A DNA stretch of 64,000 nucleotides from Paraburkholderia fungorum. Its GTDB lineage: Bacteria > Pseudomonadota > Gammaproteobacteria > Burkholderiales > Burkholderiaceae. The translations under genes and the position numbers were made by a program. Positions 1-8,486 of this stretch are shown in pieces (within the stretch, counting starts at the first letter, position 1; every line of letters begins with the position of its first letter). The notes under the pieces were generated by a model. The model had not been told where the DNA came from, did no database searches, and was given only the letters and a program-made list of their open reading frames with translations. Location: the NCBI RefSeq assembly GCF_900099835.1, contig NZ_FNKP01000001.1, forward strand, positions 1,054,001 through 1,118,000. Direction: 5' to 3'.

Positions 1-179
1 CCGCCGACGCAGGAAAAGAAGTGAACCACGTCGTGTTCGAGGAATCGTGGATTCCACTGATCGAACAGTGTGACGTCCACGCCATGCGCGGGCAGATGCT
101 TGCGATAGGCAAGCAGCTGGATTTCTCCACCGCCGGGGGTGTGGAAGGCCATGGGGTAGGTGGCGAACAGCACTTTCAT
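1..179 (-). CDS. Glycosyltransferase family 4, N-terminal part (cut by window edge)
   Basis: Only the first 59 codons are present; the gene runs leftwards out of the window from an ATG at 179-177. The peptide begins MKVLFATYPMAFHTPGGGE, the first Rossmann strand plus the PGGGE loop typical of GT-B fold glycosyltransferases of family 4, followed by a second strand (VDVTLFD) and the stretch VVHFFSCVG. The expected role is transfer of a sugar from a nucleotide donor onto a lipid-linked saccharide at the cytoplasmic face of the inner membrane. It is divergent from the epimerase/transferase/dehydratase genes to the right, in keeping with an O-antigen locus. Donor sugar cannot be predicted from this fragment. 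Confidence 0.6.
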   Translation of the reverse strand, partial: MKVLFATYPMAFHTPGGGEIQLLAYRKHLPAHGVDVTLFDQWNPRFLEHDVVHFFSCVG

Positions 180-858
180 GGGTGTGGGCTCTCATTGCTC
201 AAACGTTTCTTTTCTTCAGATCAACGCGTCTTTCGTTGCGCGCCGCTTAGGGATGACGCCGCCGACGGCGCCAACCGACCGGCTCAAACTATGCGGGACG
301 GCAAACCATGAGAGGCGCAAGCGCGCCGGGACCACCAGGTTTCGGGAGATTCGCCCGGGATCCGACCCCGAAGGGGCGCGGCGGGCGTCGCGCGGTCAGG
401 CCGGCTTGCCCGAGCGCGGACCGCGAGGGGCTTGCGCCGTTCAGGGCCGGACAGGCGTGTGCTGTTGTCGAGCACGTCGGATCGAAACCGCGAGTTCCAC
501 ATGCGCGAATATGTTTGAAATGTTACGAAGTGTACGGACTGCGCGCCAGCGACGCCCGTCCGTTTTATCATCACGGCCCGAGGCCGCTGCCGCGCTTTGA
601 GTTCCGCTTTCGTTCTGCTAGACGCCAAACTATTCTAGCGCCTAACCATAACGGGTAGTGGGCCGTAGTGGAAGCGCCCCGCATACAATAGGTTCCCCGT
701 CATACTTCCTGAAAAGCACCGTCGATGCCAGATTGTATCGTGTCTCATCCGCCTTTCCTGTCACGTTCAGGCAGGGAAAGTTCTGACGGCGCGTGCTCGT
801 TCTTCGCGTCCCGGAAAGCAGGTGCGCGCCTGGCCGCAAGCCTCGCCGGAGTGCGTTC
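180..858. other. Divergent intergenic region, no gene recognised
   Basis: About 680 bases separate the leftward glycosyltransferase from the rightward epimerase. Short open frames exist on both strands but none has a credible ribosome site or family resemblance. The region should carry the divergent promoters. I see a TACAAT hexamer at 684-689 that could be a -10 box for the rightward genes, without a good -35 partner. No JUMPstart-type element was found. Confidence 0.4.
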
Positions 859-1818
859 ATGACCCTGCGCGTGCTGGTCACGGGTGCGAACGGCTTCGTC
901 GGCAGGGCGGTGTCGAGGGTTTTGCTGCAGCGCGGCGACAGCGTGGTCGGCGCTGTGCGCCATGCGCAAACCGCCGCTGACGGCGTGCGCGAATGGCTGC
1001 TCGACGTCGACGACTTCAAGGGCATCGAACAACGCTGGCCGGTCGCCATGCAATGCGACGCGGTGATCCACTGCGCGGCCCGTGTTCACCTGATGAATGA
1101 CACCTCGGCCGACCCGCTCGCGGCCTATCGCGGCACCAATGTCGAAGGTGCATTGCGAGTCGCCGCTGCGGCCCGCCGGGTTGGCGCGCGCCGGTTCGTT
1201 TTCGTGAGCAGCATCAAGGCGGTGGGCGAAAGCAGCGCGGGCGCGCCCATCAAGGAAACGGATGTGGCCGGGCCGACCGATCCCTATGGAATTTCCAAGC
1301 TTGAAGCCGAGCGCGCGTTGCTCGCCTACGGCCGCGAGTCGGGGCTGGAGATCGTGATCGTCCGGCCGCCTCTGGTCTACGGGCCGGGCGTGCGCGCCAA
1401 CTTTCTGCAACTGATGAGCGCCATTGCCAAAGGCGTGCCGCTGCCGCTCGGCGCGATTTCGGCGCGCCGCAGTCTCGTCTTCGTCGATAACCTCGCGGAC
1501 GCGCTGGTGCATTGCACCACCGACCCGCGCGCCGTCGGCCAGACCTTCCACGTGACCGACGGCCGCGACCTGAGCGTCGCCGAACTGGCGCGAGCGCTAG
1601 CCCGGCAGCTGCATGTGCCCGCGCGCCTGATCCCCGTGCCGGTGGGCATGCTGCGCCTCGCTGGCCGCGTGACCGGCCGTTCGGCGCAAGTCGACCGCCT
1701 GATCGGCGAGTTGCGCCTCGATTCGTCCCATCTATGCGAATGTCTTGGCTGGTATCCGCCTCATACGGTCGAACATGGCCTGCTCGAGACCGCCGCCTGG
1801 TATCGTTCCACGCATTGA
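859..1818 (+). CDS. NAD-dependent sugar-nucleotide epimerase/dehydratase
   Basis: A 319-residue extended short-chain dehydrogenase. The NAD-binding loop TGANGFVG is at residues 8-15, an SSIKA strand carries the catalytic Ser/Thr region, and the YxxxK pair is Y143/K147 (YGISK). The start chosen is the ATG at 859, preceded by GGAG eight bases upstream; an upstream in-frame TTG-type start would add 22 residues unlike the family. Such proteins interconvert UDP-hexoses or act late in nucleotide-sugar synthesis. It sits 41 bases before a polyprenyl-phosphate sugar transferase and then a WbpM-like dehydratase, the same order as wbiG-wbiH-wbiI of Burkholderia O-antigen loci. Precise substrate (for example UDP-GlcNAc derivatives or UDP-QuiNAc precursors) is inference only. 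Confidence 0.85.
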   Translation: MTLRVLVTGANGFVGRAVSRVLLQRGDSVVGAVRHAQTAADGVREWLLDVDDFKGIEQRWPVAMQCDAVIHCAARVHLMNDTSADPLAAYRGTNVEGALRVAAAARRVGARRFVFVSSIKAVGESSAGAPIKETDVAGPTDPYGISKLEAERALLAYGRESGLEIVIVRPPLVYGPGVRANFLQLMSAIAKGVPLPLGAISARRSLVFVDNLADALVHCTTDPRAVGQTFHVTDGRDLSVAELARALARQLHVPARLIPVPVGMLRLAGRVTGRSAQVDRLIGELRLDSSHLCECLGWYPPHTVEHGLLETAAWYRSTH

Positions 1819-1859
1819 CGCCATTGATCTCTCACTGAACCGCACAGAAACTGCCATCG

Positions 1860-2882
1860 ATGCCGATTGCGTCACTCCTTGCCTATCCCGCTGTTCATCT
1901 GCTCCTGTGGGGCGCTGTCGCGCTGGTCGCGTGCGCGGCGATTCTGTGGGCGCTGCTCCGCAGCGGTCTTGCGTGGCGCCTCGCCACCGACATCCCCAAC
2001 GACCGCTCGCTGCATACCCGGCCTACCCCGCGCGTCGGCGGCTGGGGGATCGTGCCGGCTTCTGCGATCCTGATCTGGCTGATGGCCCCGGCGCTGTGGC
2101 TGCCCGCGCTGGCTGCCGCGCTGCTGGCCGCGTTATCGCAGATCGACGACCGTCGCGGCTTGCCCGCGCGCGTGCGCTTCGGCGGACATGCGGCGGCGGT
2201 GGCGGCGCTGATCGCCGTCTATCCGGCCAATGTGCCGTGGTGGGCGCTGGCCGCCATGGCGGTTTTACTTGTCTGGCTGGTCAATTTGTACAATTTCATG
2301 GACGGCTCGGACGGCCTTGCCGGTGGCATGGCGCTGTTCGGCTTCGGCGGCTACGCGATTGCCGCCTGCGTGTCGTCTCATCCGGATTTGCCGCTTGCGC
2401 TGGCCAGCACGATTGTCGCCGGAGCCGCAGCGGGCTTTCTTCTGTTTAATTTCCACCCGGCGCGTGTCTTTCTCGGCGATGCCGGTTCGATCCCGCTCGG
2501 CTTTCTCGCTGGCGCGCTCGGCTATCTGGGCTGGCGCGAGGGCGTCTGGCCCGTGTGGTTTCCGGCGATCAGCTTCGCGCCGTTCATCGGCGATGCGTCG
2601 GTCACGCTCCTCAAACGCCTGCTGCGCGGCGAAAAATTTTGGCGAGCGCACCGCGAACACTACTATCAAAGACTGGTGCAGTCGGGCTTCGGGCATGCAT
2701 CGACGGCACGGGTTTGGTATTTGTTTATGGTAGTGGGCATAATGCTTGCTATTAGCGCATTACAGTTTGAGATCCTGTATCAATGGCTGGTTGTCGTCGC
2801 GTGGGCTGCTGTGCTCGTTGTCGCCGGACTGTGCATTGATCGCCACTGGCGGCGCCATGTCTCCCGTTCCGGGCAATCCTGA
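1860..2882 (+). CDS. Polyprenyl-phosphate N-acetylhexosamine-1-phosphate transferase (WecA/WbpL/MraY superfamily)
   Basis: A 340-residue polytopic membrane protein with about ten hydrophobic segments. The diagnostic cytoplasmic-loop motifs are all visible: the Mg-binding Asp pair D96-D97 (DDRRGLP), NFMDGSDG at 145-152, FLGDAGS at 204-210, and the HREHYY histidine motif at 264-269. The family transfers an N-acetylhexosamine 1-phosphate onto undecaprenyl phosphate to start glycan assembly on the inner face of the inner membrane. It lies between an epimerase and a WbpM-like dehydratase, 11 bases before the latter, matching wbiH of Burkholderia and WbpL of Pseudomonas. The donor is therefore probably a UDP-QuiNAc or UDP-FucNAc type sugar (inference). 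A second member of the superfamily is at 10608-11708. Confidence 0.9.
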   Translation: MPIASLLAYPAVHLLLWGAVALVACAAILWALLRSGLAWRLATDIPNDRSLHTRPTPRVGGWGIVPASAILIWLMAPALWLPALAAALLAALSQIDDRRGLPARVRFGGHAAAVAALIAVYPANVPWWALAAMAVLLVWLVNLYNFMDGSDGLAGGMALFGFGGYAIAACVSSHPDLPLALASTIVAGAAAGFLLFNFHPARVFLGDAGSIPLGFLAGALGYLGWREGVWPVWFPAISFAPFIGDASVTLLKRLLRGEKFWRAHREHYYQRLVQSGFGHASTARVWYLFMVVGIMLAISALQFEILYQWLVVVAWAAVLVVAGLCIDRHWRRHVSRSGQS

Positions 2883-2893
2883 GGTTCTGCGCA

Positions 2894-4771
2894 ATGAAAA
2901 GATTTAAAGCCCGATGGCTTTCGTTCAGTGCGTTTGCGTTCGATCTGTGCGCAGTGGCCATGACCTGGATGCTGGCCTACGTGATCCGTTTCAACGGTCC
3001 CGTGCCGAGTCTGTTCTGGGCTAGCGGTCTGCATGCACTCGTGTGGGTGATGCTGATCTACGCCGTGATGTTCCGCAGTTACGGCCTTTATCGGGGCATG
3101 TGGGTCTTTGCGAGCCTGCCCGATCTCGTGCGTATCGCGAAGGCGATCGGCGTCGGTGCGCTGGTGGTGATGATCGGCTCGGCGCTGCTGCAGCCCGCCC
3201 CCGTCGTACCTCGCTCGGTGCTGATCGTCTCACCCATGCTGCTGTTTCTCGCGATGGGCGGCTCGCGTGCGCTGTATCGCGCTGCCAAGGAGTTCTACCG
3301 CTACGGCGGTCTCGTCGGACAAGGCAAGCCCGTACTCGTGCTCGGCGCAGGCAATGCCGGCGCGAATCTCGTGCGCGAATTGAAGCGCTCGGGCGAATGG
3401 CGCCTGGCCGGTCTGCTCGACGACGATCCGGTCAAACAGGGCCGCGAGATCTACGGCTACCGGGTGCTCGGTGCGATCAACGATCTGCAGAAAATCACCG
3501 CCGAACTCAAAGTCGAACATGTGATCATCGCGGTGCCTTCGGCGTCGGTCGAAACGCACCGGCGCATCGCCACGCTGTGCGTGCGCGCGGGTGTCCGCGC
3601 GATGACGCTGCCGGCGCTCACGCCGCTCACACAAGGCCAGGCGTTTCTGTCGCGGGTTCGTCAGATCGATCTCGAAGACCTGCTGGGCCGCGATCCGGTG
3701 ACGGTCGACACGGACCACGTCGAAGCGCTGCTGAAAAAACGCGTAGTCATGGTGACTGGCGCGGGCGGTTCGATCGGCTCCGAATTGTGCCGGCAGATTC
3801 TGCGCTTCGGGCCGGTGCAACTGGTGGCGTTCGACATCTCCGAATTTTCCATCTACAAGCTGAACGAAGAACTGCGCGACAAATTCCCAGAAGTGTCGGT
3901 CGTACCGATCATTGGAGATGCTAAGGATTCGTTGTTGCTCGACCAGGTTTTGAGCCGCTACTGTCCGCACATCGTATTTCATGCTGCGGCCTATAAGCAT
4001 GTGCCTTTGATGGAGCAGATCAATACCTGGCAGGCGGTGCGCAATAACGTGCTTGGCACGTATCGCGTGGCGCGCGCCGCAATTCGACACGACGTCGCTC
4101 ATTTCGTGCTGATTTCGACGGACAAGGCTGTCAATCCTACCAACGTGATGGGAGCCAGCAAGCGTCTGGCGGAAATGGCCTGTTCCGCGCTTCAGCAGAG
4201 CGGCGGGCGTACGCAGTTCGAAACGGTACGCTTCGGCAATGTACTTGGCAGTGCCGGCAGCGTCATTCCGAAGTTTCAGGAGCAAATTGCACGCGGCGGT
4301 CCAGTGACCGTGACGCACCCGGAAATTACCCGTTTCTTCATGACCATTCCAGAAGCCTCGCAGCTTGTGCTGCAGGCATCGAGCATGGGACACGGCGGTG
4401 AGATCTTCATCCTCGACATGGGCAAGCCTGTGCGTATCGCCGATCTCGCACATGACCTGATCCGGCTATACGGATTTTCCGAAGAACAGATTCGCGTCGT
4501 ATTCACCGGTTTGCGCCCCGGCGAAAAGCTGTATGAAGAGTTGCTGGCCGACGATGAAGCGACCACGCGCACGCCACATCCCAAACTGCGGATTGCGAAA
4601 GCGCGCGAAATTCCCGAAAGCTTTATCGACAATCTGCTGCCATGGTTGATGCAGCATCGTGTTCCGACCGACGAGGAGGTGCGCCGCGACCTTCGTCGTT
4701 GGGTACCCGAATATCAGCCCTCGTCGGCGCCTGCGTTGCACAGCGTCGCGTCTGTAACACGCGCTTCGTGA
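2894..4771 (+). CDS. WbpM/WbiI-like membrane nucleotide-sugar 4,6-dehydratase
   Basis: A 625-residue protein of the WbpM/FlaA1/CapD type. Four N-terminal membrane segments occupy roughly residues 10-115. A first Rossmann domain has GAGNAG at 151-156 and a second, catalytic one has TGAGGSIG at 288-295. The dehydratase motif TDKAVNPTNVMGASKR starts at T409 and shows the large-WbpM signature: the usual catalytic Tyr is replaced by Met (M419) ahead of K423, with D410-K411 as proposed acid/base residues. The family converts UDP-GlcNAc to the 4-keto-6-deoxy intermediate that leads to QuiNAc, FucNAc or bacillosamine. The last third (from about 3900) is lower in GC than the first, hinting at a transfer junction near the locus end. 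Confidence 0.92.
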   Translation: MKRFKARWLSFSAFAFDLCAVAMTWMLAYVIRFNGPVPSLFWASGLHALVWVMLIYAVMFRSYGLYRGMWVFASLPDLVRIAKAIGVGALVVMIGSALLQPAPVVPRSVLIVSPMLLFLAMGGSRALYRAAKEFYRYGGLVGQGKPVLVLGAGNAGANLVRELKRSGEWRLAGLLDDDPVKQGREIYGYRVLGAINDLQKITAELKVEHVIIAVPSASVETHRRIATLCVRAGVRAMTLPALTPLTQGQAFLSRVRQIDLEDLLGRDPVTVDTDHVEALLKKRVVMVTGAGGSIGSELCRQILRFGPVQLVAFDISEFSIYKLNEELRDKFPEVSVVPIIGDAKDSLLLDQVLSRYCPHIVFHAAAYKHVPLMEQINTWQAVRNNVLGTYRVARAAIRHDVAHFVLISTDKAVNPTNVMGASKRLAEMACSALQQSGGRTQFETVRFGNVLGSAGSVIPKFQEQIARGGPVTVTHPEITRFFMTIPEASQLVLQASSMGHGGEIFILDMGKPVRIADLAHDLIRLYGFSEEQIRVVFTGLRPGEKLYEELLADDEATTRTPHPKLRIAKAREIPESFIDNLLPWLMQHRVPTDEEVRRDLRRWVPEYQPSSAPALHSVASVTRAS

Positions 4772-4806
4772 AGCTGGCGAGTGCGGTTCGTTGCGTGTGA
4801 GTGGTG

Positions 4807-4834
4807 GCGGGCGATCGAAAAAATGCCCGCTTTA
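4807..4834 (+). terminator. Weak hairpin after the dehydratase gene
   Basis: GCGGGC at 4807-4812 pairs with GCCCGC at 4825-4830 across a 12-base A-rich loop and is followed by TTTA. It lies 36 bases after the dehydratase stop. The stem is only 6 bp, so termination is possible rather than sure. Confidence 0.3.
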
Positions 4835-4991
4835 GCGATTGGACTAACGCTGCACAATTTAATAAGTTTTTGGAATTGCTGCGCTAAACTGGCTTAACCG
4901 CAACCAACCGCGATGGAGAGGCATGAGCATTCCGACGACCTACGAGGCCTGGATAGATGCGCTGAACCAGATGCACCTCGACAATTTTCTT

Positions 4992-4995
4992 GGGG
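4992..4995 (+). repeat. G4 run at first frameshift of the methyltransferase
   Basis: Deleting one G here joins the N-terminal frame (LDNFLG) directly to the middle frame (QRYEELER). Homopolymer slippage or a base-calling error would both produce this. Confidence 0.6.
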
Positions 4996-5210
4996 CAGAG
5001 GTACGAAGAGTTGGAAAGGTCTGCGGAAGTTAGTGAGTCCGCATTATTCGAATCGCTAAGAACGTTTCCGGTCGATGTGGTCGGAGCGCTTCTGATGAAT
5101 ATCCCCAGAAAGTACGTGGCACTGAGGAAGTATCTGCCAAGTATGGCGACTCCGGAAGTTCAGAGACACTGGACGGGGGATGCTGGCCTTTCTCTTCTGC
5201 TGCAAAGTTG

Positions 5211-5234
5211 TGCGTTCGTGCGTTCGTGCGCTCG
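5211..5234 (+). repeat. 8-bp tandem duplication causing the second methyltransferase frameshift
   Basis: TGCGTTCG occurs at 5211-5218 and again at 5219-5226, followed by the related TGCGCTCG at 5227-5234. Removing one copy restores the reading frame across the junction exactly, giving SCAFVRSVREGF. Confidence 0.85.
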
Positions 5235-5846
5235 GTTCGCGAAGGGTTCCATTTATATACCGGTCGCCCGCTCAATGGCGAGCCGGTGTTGGATTACGGG
5301 TGCGGCTGGGGACGCTTGCTTCGGTTGATGCTTGCGGTGACGGGACCCGAGAATTTGTTTGGCTGCGATCCTTGGGATAAATCGCTCGAGGCTTGCGACG
5401 GCAATCATGTACGCGCGAACATCGCGCTATCGGACTACCTGCCGACTGATCTTCCGTTTCCGGGCAAAAAGTTTTCTCTCATCTACGCGTTTTCTGTCTT
5501 CACGCATTTGTCCGAGCGAGCGGCGACCGCAGCGCTTTCCGCCTGTCGTAAGCACATTGCCGACGACGGCATGATGGCGATCACAGTCCGCCCGGCTGCC
5601 TACTGGGATTGCGACCCGGCTGTCGTGGCGGCCCGAAAGAGCGCAGCCCTCAAGCTCGAGCACGAGCGAAAGGGCCTTGCGTTTCTCCCGCATGACCGGG
5701 AAGCGATCGACGGCGATATCACTTACGGCGATGCGTCGCTGTCGATTGAATTCATCGAGCGTCGTTGGCGGGATTGGAAGGTCGTCGGCACCGACCGGCT
5801 CCTGTTGGATAAGATGCAGACAATCGTGTTCCTGACGCCGCGATAA

Positions 5847-6293
5847 CGATTGCCAACTCAAACGCCAAAGTTGGGCAGCGCAAATACCACCTTGGTGTCG
5901 CTGGGTCCGTATCGAAACATGCCTGTTGTCACTGCCCAATTCTTGGTGCTCGTCCCTCTAGCGGAGGGCTGAATTGCTTGCAGGCAGGCGGCTTGCAGAG
6001 GTACGACCGCTCACCATTATCATGAGGCGTAAAACCGGAGATTTGAAGAGCGGTAGTCCGGTTGGAGGGTGGGGCGCCGGAAGAGCAGTGGCTTCGAGCG
6101 GGGGAGTGAGAAGACCGGGGATCGTGTTTTCGACGAAGCAGACTGGAACTGAGCGACATTCCCCGGCGATGATTGGTGAGGTACGCCGGGATAGGTGTTT
6201 GGGCAATGACAAGATCTGGATTCGAGGGCGCGCGCCACCGGATTTGAAGGTAACGGAAATCCTGATCGACGCGTCCGTAAGAATCGCTATTGC
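5847..6293. other. Unassigned stretch between two broken genes, possibly relic sequence
   Basis: No gene is called. Unusually for non-coding DNA, four reading frames (one forward at 5974-6402, three reverse between 5929 and 6238) stay open for about 70-140 codons over the same bases, but the translations resemble nothing I recognise and lack ribosome sites. A relic of a mobile element or degraded gene is possible; no terminal inverted repeats or target duplication were seen. Confidence 0.35.
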
Positions 6294-7722
6294 TCAGCGA
6301 GAGCCGCCATACAATGTCGCGCCGTCTGCTCTGAATGCAGTGATTCCATTCGCTACATCAGAGCGGTTTTGGGGTGTGTCGATGGTGAAGTCATTTACGT
6401 AGGTGTCAGCCAACACTTTCGCATCAGTACCGGCTTGAAGCGCCTGGACGATTTGGGTCTGGTGTTCGCCAGCACTGTTTACCACGCTATAGCGCCATTG
6501 AGCATTTTCGATGAAGGCAATGTAGAACATCGCGGCTAGCGCAATGCCAACGAGTGAACTCGCACGATCTGGCAACCACTTCGAAACAATTAACCAAGAG
6601 CACACTGGAATAAACACGGACATCAATCCGTAGTGCATTCCAAGTACGTTGTTCCATTCTCCCTGAGCTTTTGACCGCCCCACCGCTACGGATATCATGA
6701 CCATTAACGATGCGAGTGCGGCAATAGCCAGTACATAATCATCAAGTGTAAGACTGCGGCTTTTGAGTTTTTGAGCCATGAACGCAAGCATGCCGGTTAA
6801 CAGAAGTGAGACGGTAAGGAATGCGAAAAAAGTGTTCTGGAAAGACAATACCCCCATAGATGCAGGTACCAAGCTGTATATGTACCGGATGAACACCCGC
6901 GAATTAATTCCGCCGACTGAAGAAGCAGCTGACGGCACCCATTTGACCCAGATCAGCGCGCCGATCGCAAGAACGACCGCGAACATCGCGATCGCAGGGA
7001 CGTTTCGCGGCGTAGTTCTGGGGTAGAACAGCCACACGAGCATGCCGATGCTCTCCGTGATGGCAAATAGAACGCCGTTCATCCCGCAGAGAGAAGCCGC
7101 CAGAAGCGCAAGGGCGGCGCCTGAGAGAAAGCCGTTTTTCGCTTTTTGCGTGTAGTGGAACGAGAAATAGATGAACAGCGTCATGAAAAACACTGAGGAT
7201 AGAAACTGAAACTGGAAGCCCCACAGGCTGTATCCGACGCCGTAGTGCAGGAGCGCGAACGGGATAATCAGATCGCCGACTCGCAGATAGCCGCGGTAAG
7301 ACTTCGCTACATATAGAAGCATTGCCGAGGTAGCAACGCCCATCAGGTAATTGACGGCAACGAGATATCGGAAATCGAACCCTGCCGCGCGAAGAATAAA
7401 AAAATTTGATAGTTTCTGGATCGGAATACGATGGTCGACGTGTTGCGCGAAAGCCCACGTTATCCAGTTGTGCAGCGAGGTGAATTTAAGAGGAAGCGCG
7501 TAGATCCAGTCATCGGCGTAGGCGTACGTACGGGCGGAAGCCTGGAAGGATCTGGGTGAAGAACTCGACCGCAATCATTGTTACGACTGCAGCGAATAGA
7601 AGTTTCATCGGTCTGGTCCGCTTCAGAGCCAGCTCTTGTTTGACAAATAGCGTTTCCACGCCAGCCAAAACCGCCAGGATCAAGATGCAGATTGCAGTAA
7701 AGTCAGCAAAATTAAAGGACAT
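6294..7722 (-). pseudogene. Polytopic membrane protein of the polysaccharide locus, broken by a 4-bp duplication
   Basis: The N-terminus reads MSFNFADFTAICILILAVL from the ATG at 7722 and stops shortly after ILPGFRPYVRLRR. The rest lies in another frame starting within SFQASARTYAYADDWIYALP. At the junction GTAC is repeated (7524-7531); removing four bases gives ILPGFRPYAYADDWIY and an uninterrupted 474-residue protein. The whole spans about 10-12 hydrophobic segments with a soluble C-terminal tail after about residue 400 and an early YADDW motif, resembling GT-C type glycosyltransferases or acceptor-loading membrane enzymes (inference; no family assigned). GC is clearly lower than in flanking genes. 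It is antisense to, and downstream of, the broken methyltransferase. Confidence 0.72.
7524..7531 (-). repeat. GTACGTAC duplication causing the membrane-protein frameshift
   Basis: A 4-base direct repeat exactly at the point where the reading frame shifts. With one copy removed the interval 6294-7722 is a multiple of three and fully open. Confidence 0.8.
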
Positions 7723-8486
7723 TTTTTTGCCCGAAAATTTCTGAGTGCCAAGCCCGACCGATATTTTTGATGACGCCCTGCAGATGGCGCGTGCAACGCG
7801 CGCAGTTGTCGAACAATTGTATAACCCGAGCAAAGAGGTGTGTAGCCCGGCCATTGCGGCGCTTGCTATTTCGCATTTCCGCGCGCGATGAAGTAATTTT
7901 TTCCAGCTACCGTGCCTTCAATGTGCTCTTATTGCCTTTTGTAGTTTTAACGGTTTGGCAATGCATCTCTCGGTAATCCTCAATTTGAAGGGCGGATCTC
8001 TTCTGATTGTCGGTACTTAAACGATTGTGACGAGGAGCTGACGGACAGCATGAACCGAGCTTCTATACGTTTGTGTCACGGCCTCACTTCCGAAACAATT
8101 TATCGATGGATCTCGGATAGTTCGCGGTTTGGGAAGCTCAATCGCGCGGCAGCGGTTTTTTGAAAATGTCCAGCCAGTTGTGTGTCGCGTCTCGCGCGTT
8201 TTGGCACCGTTTTTCGTTCCCGGTTTCACAGTTGACCGCCACGGCTTCGCAACTTTTTGACACGGCGCTAACGGAGCGTCTTTCCCGGTGAAAAAACACT
8301 GAGATAGGTGCTCAGTTCAATGGGGCGACAAGAATTCTGCTCAGGTGATGAGCCAGCGAAGACTTCTGATCAGCACGACAGAGGAGCCGGGCGTCAGGGT
8401 GCGGATAGTAAAAATCGACATCTGCTATGATCGCGACGCCAAATACACCCTGATAGTGACGCGTCGCGTCAGCAAGAAGACGTCGC
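7723..8486. other. AT-richer intergenic region upstream of the fructan hydrolase
   Basis: About 760 bases with no gene I can support. Short open frames (for example a roughly 36-codon one from an ATG near 8050 and a reverse one at 8017-8229) have no recognisable product. Composition is AT-richer than the flanks, continuous with the broken genes on the left. The promoter of the GH32 gene must lie at the right end; TATGAT at about 8425-8430 is a possible -10 element. Confidence 0.35.

Larger units (their letters stand above)
4923..5846 (+). pseudogene. SAM-dependent methyltransferase, broken by two small insertions
   Basis: Reading starts at the ATG at 4923 (GGAGAGG just upstream) as MSIPTTYEAWIDALNQMHL and stops early at about 5034. 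The middle of the protein continues in the next frame (QRYEELERSAEV onward) and the C-terminal part returns to the first frame. One extra G in the GGGG run at 4992-4995 explains the first break; a tandem 8-base repeat TGCGTTCG at 5211-5226 explains the second. Removing 1 + 8 bases restores a 304-residue protein whose join reads SCAFVRSVREGFHLYTG. It then carries class I methyltransferase motif I (VLDYGCGWGRLL) and an acidic second strand (LFGCDPWD). As written the gene is inactive, unless the changes are sequencing or assembly errors or reversible slippage. Its place at the end of an O-antigen locus suggests a sugar or lipid-glycan methyltransferase (inference). Confidence 0.8.

Noticed and set aside
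4990..5235. Programmed ribosomal frameshifting in the methyltransferase
   Set aside because: No slippery heptamer with a downstream structure is evident; a plain 8-bp duplication and a G-run explain the frames fully.
4990..5328. Separate 112-codon gene starting at TTG 4990
   Set aside because: Its C-terminus loses sense after the 8-bp duplication and its sequence is the missing middle of the methyltransferase.
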